Below, piece by piece: positions 6,199 through 14,480 of a stretch of 34,714 nucleotides of DNA. Both the position numbers and the translations under genes were made by a program. A model generated the notes under the pieces. That model had not been told where the DNA came from, ran no database searches, and saw nothing but the letters and a program-made list of their open reading frames with translations. Each line of letters opens with the position of its first letter. Positions within the stretch are counted from its first letter, which is position 1. This DNA is from Sediminibacterium sp. (lineage in GTDB: Bacteria; Bacteroidota; Bacteroidia; B-17B0; Aurantibacillaceae), in assembly GCA_030054095.1 (NCBI GenBank), contig JASGCO010000038.1, positions 1 through 34,714 of the forward strand. Reading direction: 5' to 3'.

Positions 6199-9100
6199 AA
6201 TTCACAGAAGAAAAATTGGAGAAAGCGTTTACCGAGTTGTTGGGGCAGGAAGGATTTCCCCACCACTTAGGCATTACGATAAGTCGTAAGCCCGAAGAAG
6301 TATTGATTGAAGAAGATTTGCAAAACTTTCTATTAACACAATACGCAGGGCAAGGCATTACCGTAAACGAAATCAAATCTATCATTCTTCAACTCAAATC
6401 ACTTTCATCTTCTGACCTTTACGAAAGCAACAAAACATTCTTAAAAATGCTTTCAGACGGTTTCATCCTAAAACGTGAAGACCGCAACCAAAAAGACATA
6501 TACATTCAGTTAATCAATTATGCAGGCTTAAATAAACACCGCCAACCAAGAGAAGATGAAGTAATTTCCATTGCAGCAGAACCGTCAGCACAATATCCAC
6601 CTGACAACAACATTTACAAATTTGTCAATCAATTGGAAATTGTGGGTTCAGAAAAACGCATACCAGACGGCATAGTTTATATCAACGGTTTGCCTTTGGT
6701 GGTATTTGAATTCAAATCTGCCATTCGTGAAGAAGCTACCATTTATGATGCTTACAAGCAGTTAACGGTTCGCTACCACAGAGATATTCCAGAACTTTTC
6801 AAATACAATGCTTTTTGTGTTATCAGTGATGGTGTAAACAACAAAGCAGGTTCTTTCTTTGCTCCGTATGAGTTTTTCTATGCCTGGCGGAGAGTTGCAG
6901 GTCTTGCAAAAGATGTTGATGGCATAGATTCAATGTTTACACTGATTCAGGGAATGTTTCACAAAAACCGTTTGCGTGACATCATTCGCAACTTTATTTA
7001 CATACCAGACAGCTCAAAAAAGAACGAAAAAATTGTTTGTCGCTATCCGCAATACTATGCTGCACGGGCATTGTATGACAATATCAAAAAAGCCCAAAAG
7101 CCCGAAGGAAACGGAAAAGGCGGAACTTATTTTGGTGCCACAGGTTGCGGAAAGAGTTTCACCATGCTTTATCTGACAAGGTTGTTGATGAAAAGTGAAT
7201 ACTTTGAAAGCCCGACCATTGTATTAATTACAGATAGAACCGACTTAGACGACCAACTTTCGGGGCAATTTACCAATGCCAAAAATTTCATTGGCGATAA
7301 CACAGTGGTAAGTGTGGAAAGCCGAGCACATTTAAGAGAATTAATTCAAGGCAGACAAAGCGGAGGCGTTTTCTTAACTACCATTCACAAGTTTACAGAA
7401 GATACAGAACTACTCACCGACAGAACCAATGTAATTTGTATTTCGGACGAAGCACACAGAAGCCAGGTAAACCTTGACCAAAAGGTGAAAGTGACCGAAA
7501 AGGGTGTTACCAAAACTTATGGTTTCGCAAAGTATTTACACGATTCGTTACCCAATGCCACCTTTGTAGGTTTTACAGGAACGCCAATAGATACAACGCT
7601 TGATGTGTTTGGAAAAGTAGTGGATGCCTACACAATGACGGAATCGGTGAAAGATGAAATCACCGTAAGAATTGTGTATGAAGGCAGAGCAGCAAAAGTG
7701 TTGTTGAATAATTCCAAGCTCAAAGAGATTGAAGAATACTATGCCAAGTGTGCAGAGATTGGAAGCAACGAAAATCAGATTGAACAAAGCAAAAAAGAAA
7801 TGGCTCAGATGTATGCCATTATTGGCGACCCTGACCGCTTGAAAGAAGTTGCCAGCGATTTTGTAAATCATTATGAAAACAGAATTTCAGAAGGAGCAAC
7901 CGTAAAAGGCAAAGCAATGTTTGTGTGTAGCACCCGTGAAATTGCGTATGAGTTGTATAAAAACATTTTGGAGTTAAGACCTGAATGGAACGAAATACGA
8001 GCAGCCGAAGAAGGTGCAGTCCTAACCGACAAAGACAAACGGGAACTGAAACCCATAGAACGAATCAAACTTATTGCCACAAGAGGACAAGACGACCCGA
8101 AAGAAATGTATGATTTGCTTGGCACGAAAGAACAACGCAAAGAACTAGACCGCCAATTCAAAAATGAAAAATCAAACTTTAAAATTGCCATTGTGGTAGA
8201 TATGTGGCTGACCGGTTTTGATGTTCCTTTCTTGGATAGCATTTACATTGACAAACCCATTCAACGGCACAATTTAATTCAGACCATTTCAAGAGTAAAC
8301 CGAAAGTTTGAAGGAAAAAACAAAGGTTTGGTAGTGGATTATATCGGCATCAAAAACCAAATGAATTTGGCCTTGAAGCAATACAGCGAAGGCGACAAAG
8401 ACAATTTTGAAGACATTGCAGAATCCATAATCATTGTAAGAAATCATTTAGACCTTTTGGCTAAACTGTTTCACACGTTTGACAATTCAAAATATTTCAA
8501 AGGCACAACCATTCAGCAATTAAATACCTTGAATTTAGCTGCGGAATATGTGCAGCAAACCAAAGAATTGGAAACCCGATTTATGGGCTTGGTGAAGCGA
8601 CTGAAAGCCGCTTATGATATTTGTGCAGGTAGTGAACAATTAACACAGACCGAAAGAGATTACACCCATTTTTATCTGGCAGTTCGTTCTATTGTTTTCA
8701 AACTGACCAAAGGCAATGCACCCGACACAGCACAAATGAACGCCAAGGTTCGGGAAATGATAAAAGAAGCATTACAAAGTGATGGAGTAGAAGAAATTTT
8801 CAAACTCGGAGACGAAGCAGAAACCGAACAAGACATTTTTGATGAAGACTATTTGGCGAAGATTGAGAAAATCAAATTGCCGAACACGAAAATCAAATTG
8901 CTTCAACAGCTTTTGGCAAAGGTAATTGGAGAAATAAGGAAAGTTAACAAGGTAAAAGGCATTGACTTTTCAAAGAAAATGCAAGCCTTGGTGGAACGAT
9001 ACAACAACCGAGATGCAAACGACATTTTGAGAAGTGAAGTATATGAAGAAATGGCAAACGCTTTGACAGACTTGATTTGGGAAGTTCACAAAGAATTTTC

Positions 9101-9407
9101 GGCAGGTGACGAATTAGGTATTGACTTTCAGGAAAAAGCATTTTACGACATTCTGAAAGAACTTTGCATCAAATACGACTTCAAATATCCAGACGACAAA
9201 ATGATTGAACTGGCAAAGGCAGTGAAGGAACTTGTTGACGGTCAAGCCAAGTTCCCTGACTGGAATAAACGAGACGACATAAAATCAGCTTTGAAAGTTG
9301 GTCTAATTCTCTTGCTAGACGAGTATGGCTATCCACCAGTTGAGAGAGACGAAGTATATGTGGAGATTTTTGAGCAAGCAGAGAACTTTAAGAAAAATCA
9401 GAACTAA
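6195..9407 (+). CDS. hsdR: Type I restriction-modification system endonuclease subunit HsdR
   Basis: Motor and nuclease subunit: an ATP-driven translocase that reels in unmethylated DNA and cuts it at a distance. The N-terminal nuclease domain has the PD-(D/E)xK motif with PD at 157-158 and EFK at 172-174 (IPDGIVYINGLPLVVFEFKS). The SF2 helicase motor follows: Walker A GATGCGKS at 314-321, DEAH at 418-421 in ISDEAHRSQ, motif III FTGTP, and late motifs MWLTGFDVP and QTISRVNRKFEGKNKGLVVDY. The remaining 350 residues form the C-terminal HsdM-binding part. At 1070 residues it is full length and unbroken. Its ATG overlaps the RhuM stop. A decayed copy of its first 75 bases sits at 4644-4717. Confidence 0.96.
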   Translation: MKFTEEKLEKAFTELLGQEGFPHHLGITISRKPEEVLIEEDLQNFLLTQYAGQGITVNEIKSIILQLKSLSSSDLYESNKTFLKMLSDGFILKREDRNQKDIYIQLINYAGLNKHRQPREDEVISIAAEPSAQYPPDNNIYKFVNQLEIVGSEKRIPDGIVYINGLPLVVFEFKSAIREEATIYDAYKQLTVRYHRDIPELFKYNAFCVISDGVNNKAGSFFAPYEFFYAWRRVAGLAKDVDGIDSMFTLIQGMFHKNRLRDIIRNFIYIPDSSKKNEKIVCRYPQYYAARALYDNIKKAQKPEGNGKGGTYFGATGCGKSFTMLYLTRLLMKSEYFESPTIVLITDRTDLDDQLSGQFTNAKNFIGDNTVVSVESRAHLRELIQGRQSGGVFLTTIHKFTEDTELLTDRTNVICISDEAHRSQVNLDQKVKVTEKGVTKTYGFAKYLHDSLPNATFVGFTGTPIDTTLDVFGKVVDAYTMTESVKDEITVRIVYEGRAAKVLLNNSKLKEIEEYYAKCAEIGSNENQIEQSKKEMAQMYAIIGDPDRLKEVASDFVNHYENRISEGATVKGKAMFVCSTREIAYELYKNILELRPEWNEIRAAEEGAVLTDKDKRELKPIERIKLIATRGQDDPKEMYDLLGTKEQRKELDRQFKNEKSNFKIAIVVDMWLTGFDVPFLDSIYIDKPIQRHNLIQTISRVNRKFEGKNKGLVVDYIGIKNQMNLALKQYSEGDKDNFEDIAESIIIVRNHLDLLAKLFHTFDNSKYFKGTTIQQLNTLNLAAEYVQQTKELETRFMGLVKRLKAAYDICAGSEQLTQTERDYTHFYLAVRSIVFKLTKGNAPDTAQMNAKVREMIKEALQSDGVEEIFKLGDEAETEQDIFDEDYLAKIEKIKLPNTKIKLLQQLLAKVIGEIRKVNKVKGIDFSKKMQALVERYNNRDANDILRSEVYEEMANALTDLIWEVHKEFSAGDELGIDFQEKAFYDILKELCIKYDFKYPDDKMIELAKAVKELVDGQAKFPDWNKRDDIKSALKVGLILLLDEYGYPPVERDEVYVEIFEQAENFKKNQN

Positions 9408-9622
9408 TGAACCCACGCAGTAGTCACACACATTGCCAAGTCCCACAAGCCAATACTCGGCAAAGAGTGTGTCTGCCCCACCCTGAAAAAATTGAATTAA
9501 AAAATTTCCCTCCCTTCTGAAAATAAAAAATACGCAACCGCACAACCCGACACGACACAGATAGAAACAGCTAAACTCAACAACGACAAGGGTTTACAGA
9601 CACGAAAGACAGAAGGCCTACT
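9408..9622. other. Intergenic region after hsdR, no gene seen
   Basis: No coding sequence is apparent and the base composition is CA-rich. It resembles the stretch at 820-930 on the other side of the locus in its CA-type words (for example ACACGACACAGATAGAAAC here and ACAGACAGACACGAAC there). GTGTCTGCCCC at 9467-9477 matches one arm of the REP units near the RAYT over 11 bases. No clear terminator for hsdR was found. Confidence 0.4.
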
Positions 9623-9753
9623 GCTAACAGCGGTTTTGCAAAAGTGGCGGTGCAGTGCTTCGTATGACAGTGAAGTGGTTAATCAAAATTTAGTGCTTCG
9701 ATTGAAGTTTAGTGGTGAAAATCGCCACCTTCGCAAAGCCGCAAAACGTTACC
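9623..9753. repeat. attC-like imperfect palindrome
   Basis: A large imperfect hairpin. The left arm at 9630-9649 and the right arm at 9723-9742 are complementary at 17 of 20 positions. Outside the arms are GCTAAC (9623-9628) and GTTACC (9748-9753), which pair at 5 of 6 bases. This layout (outer YAAC and GTTR boxes, inner arms, about 130 bases, asymmetric middle) is like an integron attC site of the long kind. Within the loop the word GTGCTTCG occurs twice, each followed by GAAG. The outer boxes do not fully match the attC consensus, so it may instead be an unrelated dispersed Bacteroidota repeat. No integrase is in the window. Confidence 0.5.
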
Positions 9754-9886
9754 GCCATACCTTAACTCATCATGAACTCTCTTTCATATAGAGCAAAAAA
9801 ATTTCTGGAAAAACACAAACGTTATTTAACCACTACCAATAGAGATGACATCATTGAATCATTCTGAATTTTTGAGAAGAACAAAT

Positions 9887-10055
9887 CCATTTACCCCAAA
9901 TACCTTCTCTGGAAGAAAAACCACATAACCTTCTACCCAACATCCTTTTTCTTTCAGGGAAAGAAACCAATCCTTTAGCCGAAGACATTTTTCCTTTAGG
10001 GAAAACACTAATTCCTTTACCCAAAACCATTTTTCCTCTATGAAAAACAACCTAT
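9887..10055. repeat. Four degenerate 42-bp tandem repeats (possible minus-strand small ORF)
   Basis: The units at 9887-9928, 9929-9971, 9972-10013 and 10014-10055 share the pattern CCTTTACCC-A-(C)CATTTTTCCTTTAGGGAAAA. On the minus strand an uninterrupted frame runs from a GTG at 10059 to a stop at 9859. Its 66-residue product repeats every 14 residues: EEK, KEK, KEK and PEK at positions 8, 22, 36 and 50, with hydrophobic FSL/FLSL before and W/LRLKDW-type residues after. Whether it is translated is unknown. The start is GTG and there is no obvious promoter. The rest of 9754-10136 contains nothing else I can name. Confidence 0.7.
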
Positions 10056-10136
10056 CCACTATCCGCAGCTATTCCCGATCTGCCATGTTTAAGCAATAAT
10101 AAAAGCTTACAGATAACGACTAAACTAATAACAGCC

Positions 10137-10168
10137 CTTGCTTTTTTAAAAACATTCTTTTATGTTTG
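10137..10168 (+). promoter_or_regulatory. Bacteroidota-type promoter of the oxygenase-like gene
   Basis: The -7 box TATGTTTG at 10161-10168 matches TAnnTTTG exactly. CTTG at 10137-10140 lies 20 bases upstream, in the place of the -33 TTTG. Transcription would start near 10173-10176. This falls after the first in-frame ATG (10166) and before the ATG at 10208, so it decides the start of the next gene. Confidence 0.7.
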
Positions 10169-10207
10169 ATGCTATACTACACCTTAACCTCATTTTTTAA
10201 ACCGACC

Positions 10208-10939
10208 ATGAAAAAATTTCCCAGCGAATTTGAAGACCTTTTAAACGCCAACGGCAAACGTATTTTAAACAGCAAACAGTACCCCTCCAATTTCACCAAA
10301 AAAGGAGCCATTCCCATTGAAGTCGTCAACAACATTATTGATCAGGACGTGGCCGCCAAATGCATTGCCATTCTGGATAAAACAGTATATGCCAAACTAA
10401 AGCCCATCTCCAGTAAAATAAACCCCAATGAATTATGGGGCATGAAAAAAAACTATACGGAACGCCTCTCTAAAAACCTGCGCATGAAAACCATGGAAAT
10501 AGGTGGCCCCAAATCCAGATCGTACGAGGCCGCGCAAGCCTGCGGTCTTATCCAGATGCTCAACTCCGAATCGTTACGAAAATTTGGAGAAGTGGTGGCC
10601 AGTACCCGTTTCGGCACTGCCGAAAACAATCAGGTTATTTGCTACGAATCGGGCGATTACGTAAGTCCGCATAACGATCACCACCCCGAAAACGAAAACG
10701 TAAAAAACGGGTTTTTCGATATCCACCTTATGTTTTCGAATCGGCACGTAGAACACCAGTTACTGGTTCACGAACAAAACGGGTATTTAAACCAATGTTA
10801 CAACATTTCGCAACCCGCCGCTATGGCCATTTACAAATTACCCTTCTGGCATTACACCACGCCCCTTATTGCCAAACCCGGAAAAGAAAAAATGGCCCGG
10901 CGCTGGTTACTACTACGCTCGTTCGAACTCAGCAAATAA
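10208..10939 (+). CDS. 2OG-Fe(II) oxygenase-like protein of unknown substrate
   Basis: I do not recognise a named family, but the second half has the residue order of a 2-oxoglutarate/Fe(II) dioxygenase. There is an HxD pair (H155, D157 in SPHNDHHPEN), a distal histidine (H215 in LPFWHYTTPL) and a basic pair 16-17 residues later that could bind 2-oxoglutarate (R231, R232 in ARRWLLLR). The DIHLMFSNRH stretch between them fits the double-stranded helix core. Length is 243 residues from this start. The upstream in-frame ATG at 10166 lies within the -7 box and is rejected. There is no signal peptide, so it is probably cytoplasmic. It stands alone, with its own promoter. Function is inferred from residue pattern only. 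Confidence 0.6.
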   Translation: MKKFPSEFEDLLNANGKRILNSKQYPSNFTKKGAIPIEVVNNIIDQDVAAKCIAILDKTVYAKLKPISSKINPNELWGMKKNYTERLSKNLRMKTMEIGGPKSRSYEAAQACGLIQMLNSESLRKFGEVVASTRFGTAENNQVICYESGDYVSPHNDHHPENENVKNGFFDIHLMFSNRHVEHQLLVHEQNGYLNQCYNISQPAAMAIYKLPFWHYTTPLIAKPGKEKMARRWLLLRSFELSK

Positions 10940-11165
10940 TACGGAACGCTTCGCCCCTCGCCTGGTGGTTCCTGTTTTAAAGAAACAGATCTTACCGGCA
11001 TAACAGGAAAAGCTTTACTTACAAAGGGATAGTCGTTTTTTTTGTCATAAAAAGCCTTTACCTTAGCCAAACGCAAGGTTCAGTAAACGGTAACAGCATG
11101 GTATAGTCCGGGTATTAAACGATACTGTCACTGTTTTTAGTACAAAAGAACCCGACGGCAATACT

Positions 11166-12302
11166 ATGCATATTCTTTACCTCACCGGTATTATATTAGC
11201 CCTGTTTCTGGCGTTGTTGCTTATTTCCAAAAAAAATAAAACCACCGCCGATTATATTCTGGCGCCCTGGCTTTTGGCCATTGCCTATCCCCTGTTTTCG
11301 TACTATCTGGTATTTTCCGGGCAACATTTAACCTATCCTCTGCTTACCGCTTTAGGTTTTAGTCTCCCGGTGGCTCAGGGACCCTTCCTTTACCTTTACA
11401 CCTTCTATCAAACGCACACCCAACGCTTTAACCGATGGCACCTCCTGCATTTTGTTCCGGTACTGTTTTGTTTTCTGTTGTACTGGGATTTTTATTTTCT
11501 TGATTACGAGGCCAAGATAGAACGGTTTAAACACGCGGAAGCCTATTACCAAACCGAATCCTATATCCGTTTATGGATTACCTATCTGTCAGGCGTGGCC
11601 TACATCAGCCTTTCCCTGTACACCCTTTTACGCTACCGTAAACACCTGCCTCACCGGTTCTCGAATACCGAACGCATCCACTTTAACTGGCTGCTGTATT
11701 TAATAAGCGGTTTAGCTTTGGTATGGATTATTATCCTTTTCTGGCAAAAAGACGAAATCATTTTTGGTTCCTCGGCGCTTTTTATCATCTGGCTGGGATT
11801 TTTTGGCATTAAACAGGCGGGGATTTTCCATCACACTACTTCCACATCCCCTACTGTTCCACCTTTGGCAGAACCACTTGTTATTCCCGATAATCCTTTA
11901 CCTTTAGCCGAAACCGGTGCCCCATCCAAATACCAGCGCTCACCACTCAGCGAAGCGGACATAGCCGGTATTCATCACCGCCTCAATGTATTGATGCTCG
12001 AAGAACAGCCTTATAAAAACCCCGACCTTACCTTACAGGAGTTGGCTACCCGTTTGGGGGTTCATCCCAATCACCTTTCTCAGGTCATTAATTCAAAAGA
12101 AAAAAAGAATTTTTACGATCTCATCAACGAAAACCGCGTCCACGCGTTTCTAAAAGCCGTGCAGCAACCCGAAACACAACATTATACCCTGCTGGCTATA
12201 GCTTTCGAATGTGGTTTTAACTCTAAAGCGTCTTTTAACCGCAACTTTAAAAAATACACCGGACAAACCCCCAGCGATTATCTTAAAGACCGGAAAGCAT
12301 AA
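11166..12302 (+). CDS. AraC-family regulator with N-terminal membrane domain
   Basis: Membrane-anchored transcription factor. Roughly the first 215 residues contain six or seven hydrophobic segments, starting ILYLTGIILALFLALLLISK and including LHFVPVLFCFLLYWDFYFL and LLYLISGLALVWIIILF. A linker of about 40 residues follows, rich in Pro and Ser/Thr. The C-terminal 110 residues are an AraC/XylS double helix-turn-helix: NPDLTLQELATRLGVHPNHL then ALAFECGFNSKASFNRNFK-like (LLAIAFECGFNSKASFNRNF) and KYTGQTPSDYL. This design is common in Bacteroidota and presumably senses an envelope or membrane signal. It lies upstream of and codirectional with the three envelope genes at 12474-15158, with a 171-base gap, and may control them. 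The ligand is unknown. Confidence 0.92.
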   Translation: MHILYLTGIILALFLALLLISKKNKTTADYILAPWLLAIAYPLFSYYLVFSGQHLTYPLLTALGFSLPVAQGPFLYLYTFYQTHTQRFNRWHLLHFVPVLFCFLLYWDFYFLDYEAKIERFKHAEAYYQTESYIRLWITYLSGVAYISLSLYTLLRYRKHLPHRFSNTERIHFNWLLYLISGLALVWIIILFWQKDEIIFGSSALFIIWLGFFGIKQAGIFHHTTSTSPTVPPLAEPLVIPDNPLPLAETGAPSKYQRSPLSEADIAGIHHRLNVLMLEEQPYKNPDLTLQELATRLGVHPNHLSQVINSKEKKNFYDLINENRVHAFLKAVQQPETQHYTLLAIAFECGFNSKASFNRNFKKYTGQTPSDYLKDRKA

Positions 12303-12473
12303 ACTTTGCTTTTCCACTTTTACAAACAATAAGGTCGCATACCTCACGCGCAAGGTATCAATCTACACACATTTCTGACTAACAGGCAATTACCATTTAC
12401 CAAAAAAAGGTATCACCTCTTAGTATGCAGCGATACGCCATTGCAAAAGCCGGAATTTTGCGTCAAATTTTAA

Positions 12474-13436
12474 ATGTGTATGATCAAAAAAAAGCAATGC
12501 CAGCTACCGGTTTCTTCCATCTGGATAACGTTATCTGCCCTGTTCGTTTTATGTCAGGGAATAAAAGCGCAGGATTCTCTTAAACACCAGCCATCGCCCA
12601 TTATTTACACAGGTTTATTTAACCGGGTGCCACCACAGTGTAAATGGCCCCTGCTCGGTTTTATAAACATCGCTCAGGGCAGTCAAAAAAACGTACACAT
12701 CGGGTTCATCAATTACACCCAACTCAATTTCACCGGCATACAGACAGGATTTATTAACGTAAACGGCCAGAATACTTCAGGATTACAAACCGGTTTTATA
12801 AACATAAGTGGTAAAAAAACAAAAGGCGCCCAGATGGGTTTTGTAAACGTATCGGGCGCTGACGTTAAAGGTCTGCAATTGGGCTATATAAATACGGCTA
12901 AAACACTAACCGGACTGCAAATTGGTTTTTTCAATTATGCCGATTCGGTACAAAAAGGCCTGCCCATTGGTTTTGTATCCTGGGTAAAAAAAGGAGGTGT
13001 AAGAGCCTTTAAGTTAGGCATGAATGAGATGTATCCCTTAAACGCCAGCTTTGACATAGGCGTAAAATCATTTTACACCTCATTTATTGCGTCGTTTAAT
13101 CCGTCTTACAGCGATGCTTTTTCCGCTGGTTTAGGCATTGGTAGCATCTATCATTTTACCCCCGCGTTTTACGTTAATCCGGAAGCAAGCATTCAGGAAA
13201 CCGCCATTCAGCGTCAGGAAAGTAACCGCCTCATCAGTTTACGTCCCCTGCTGGGTTTAAAACTCGGTGCCGGTTTCGACCTGCTAGCAGGTCCTTCGTT
13301 TGTATGGCAGAGCACGGAAACGCCCCTTAAACTTATTAAGCCGTTTTATTTTATTCAGAAAACCACAACCGATAGTAAAAATGTCATTATCACCGGACTG
13401 AGTGTATCCGTCCGTTACCACTTAACCAATCATTAA
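12474..13436 (+). CDS. Predicted surface protein with eight 15-residue G-F-x-N repeats
   Basis: A probable exported protein with a signal peptide at about 1-32 (WITLSALFVLCQGIKAQ). Its middle holds a regular repeat in which Gly-Phe/Tyr-x-Asn recurs at residues 62, 77, 92, 107, 122, 137 and 151, with a last GFV at 166. The spacing is 15, with one of 14. Each unit reads like GLQ-x-GFINV-x-G. The regular turn suggests a beta-solenoid or a barrel hairpin. The last 140 residues look like outer-membrane strands (SAGLGIGSIYHFTPAFYVNP). It resembles the Leptospira LA_2272-type surface repeat proteins in pattern, which I offer as a resemblance only. The start may be M1 or M3 (12480). It is the first gene of a probable three-gene operon. 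Confidence 0.78.
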   Translation: MCMIKKKQCQLPVSSIWITLSALFVLCQGIKAQDSLKHQPSPIIYTGLFNRVPPQCKWPLLGFINIAQGSQKNVHIGFINYTQLNFTGIQTGFINVNGQNTSGLQTGFINISGKKTKGAQMGFVNVSGADVKGLQLGYINTAKTLTGLQIGFFNYADSVQKGLPIGFVSWVKKGGVRAFKLGMNEMYPLNASFDIGVKSFYTSFIASFNPSYSDAFSAGLGIGSIYHFTPAFYVNPEASIQETAIQRQESNRLISLRPLLGLKLGAGFDLLAGPSFVWQSTETPLKLIKPFYFIQKTTTDSKNVIITGLSVSVRYHLTNH

Positions 13437-13456
13437 ATCTTATATACATTAATATT

Positions 13457-14461
13457 ATGCTAAAACAAACAGTACTTATATCCCTTTGCGCTCTGGCGTT
13501 TTTTGTATCGTGCAATAAACGCGACATTACCGAGCCCGGATTACTGGTTCCCAAAACAGTGGATCAGGATCCGGGTTTACCCTCCGTTAAAATTGTCGGT
13601 AACCTCCTCCACTCCGAAGCCTTCGGTCACCCCGACAGTACCCTCGTTATCTGCATACACGGAGGCCCCGGTTCTGATTACCGGTATTTACTGAACTGTA
13701 AAGAGCTGGCTGGTTACGGCTACCGTGTGGTGTTTTACGACCAGATAGGTTCCGGCCTGTCGCAACGTGTCCCCAAATCCTTTTTCGAAAATTACAGTAG
13801 CGATTTATTAAGATATTTTTATGATGAGCTGGACGCTATTATTGCGCATTACCGGACAAAACCTAATCAAAAGGTTTTTTTGCTCGGACATTCCTGGGGA
13901 GGGATGCTGGCAACCGGCTTTGCCGGCCGGTACCCTAATAAAGTACAAGCCCTTGTTGTGGGAGAACCCGGTGGATTAAACTGGGATGAGATTATGGAAT
14001 ACGGTAAGAACCTTACAAACTGGTCGTTATGGGGCGAGTTTTTTAACAATGCCACTTACCTCGATCAGTTTATTACCGCCAAACCCGGGCAGCACGAAAT
14101 TCTGGACTACAAAGCCGGAATACTTGCCGGGGCAAAAATGCCAACCTCGGGCGATGACGGCCGCGCTGCTGAAAGTTTCTGGCGAATAGGCAGTGTAATA
14201 AACGGAGCCGCGTTCGAGTTAGGCGATAAACAAAAACCTAACTTAAAAACAGGACTCGAAAATTTTAACGTTCCTGTGCTTTACCTTTATGGAGGCGGCA
14301 ATACAGCTCATAACGATGCCTGGGCTCAGAAAATTTCTTCTGCCTACAACTATGTGGAAGTAGTTAAAACAGGTGGTACGCATTCTGACATGATTTCTGA
14401 CGCATCTATCTGGCATAACACCACCCTACCAAAAATTCTCTCGTATTTCCGTTCACGCTAA
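13457..14461 (+). CDS. Alpha/beta hydrolase lipoprotein, proline iminopeptidase-like
   Basis: Exported alpha/beta-fold hydrolase. A lipobox FVSC places the lipidated cysteine at residue 19, so the protein is probably membrane-anchored, and mature length is about 316. The oxyanion-hole motif HGGPG is at 68-72 and the nucleophile elbow GHSWGG at 144-149, with serine 146. Both are typical of peptidase family S33 (prolyl aminopeptidase). The C-terminal GGTHSD provides the catalytic histidine, and an aspartate in AHNDAW could be the acid. The actual substrate could be a short peptide or an ester. It follows the repeat protein after 20 bases and is followed by a barrel gene after 19, consistent with one transcript. 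Confidence 0.88.
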   Translation: MLKQTVLISLCALAFFVSCNKRDITEPGLLVPKTVDQDPGLPSVKIVGNLLHSEAFGHPDSTLVICIHGGPGSDYRYLLNCKELAGYGYRVVFYDQIGSGLSQRVPKSFFENYSSDLLRYFYDELDAIIAHYRTKPNQKVFLLGHSWGGMLATGFAGRYPNKVQALVVGEPGGLNWDEIMEYGKNLTNWSLWGEFFNNATYLDQFITAKPGQHEILDYKAGILAGAKMPTSGDDGRAAESFWRIGSVINGAAFELGDKQKPNLKTGLENFNVPVLYLYGGGNTAHNDAWAQKISSAYNYVEVVKTGGTHSDMISDASIWHNTTLPKILSYFRSR

Positions 14462-14480
14462 TGACTAAACTTTATTTTAT

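Noticed and set aside
9467..9477. GTGTCTGCCCC, matching one REP arm, after hsdR
   Set aside because: Only 11 bases match and there is no partner arm, so it could be chance or a remnant. Too short to call a REP unit.
11041..11066. TTTG followed by TACCTTAG as a promoter for the membrane AraC gene
   Set aside because: The spacing is only 14 bases instead of about 19, and the box lies 100 bases from the start codon. Support is too weak to list.
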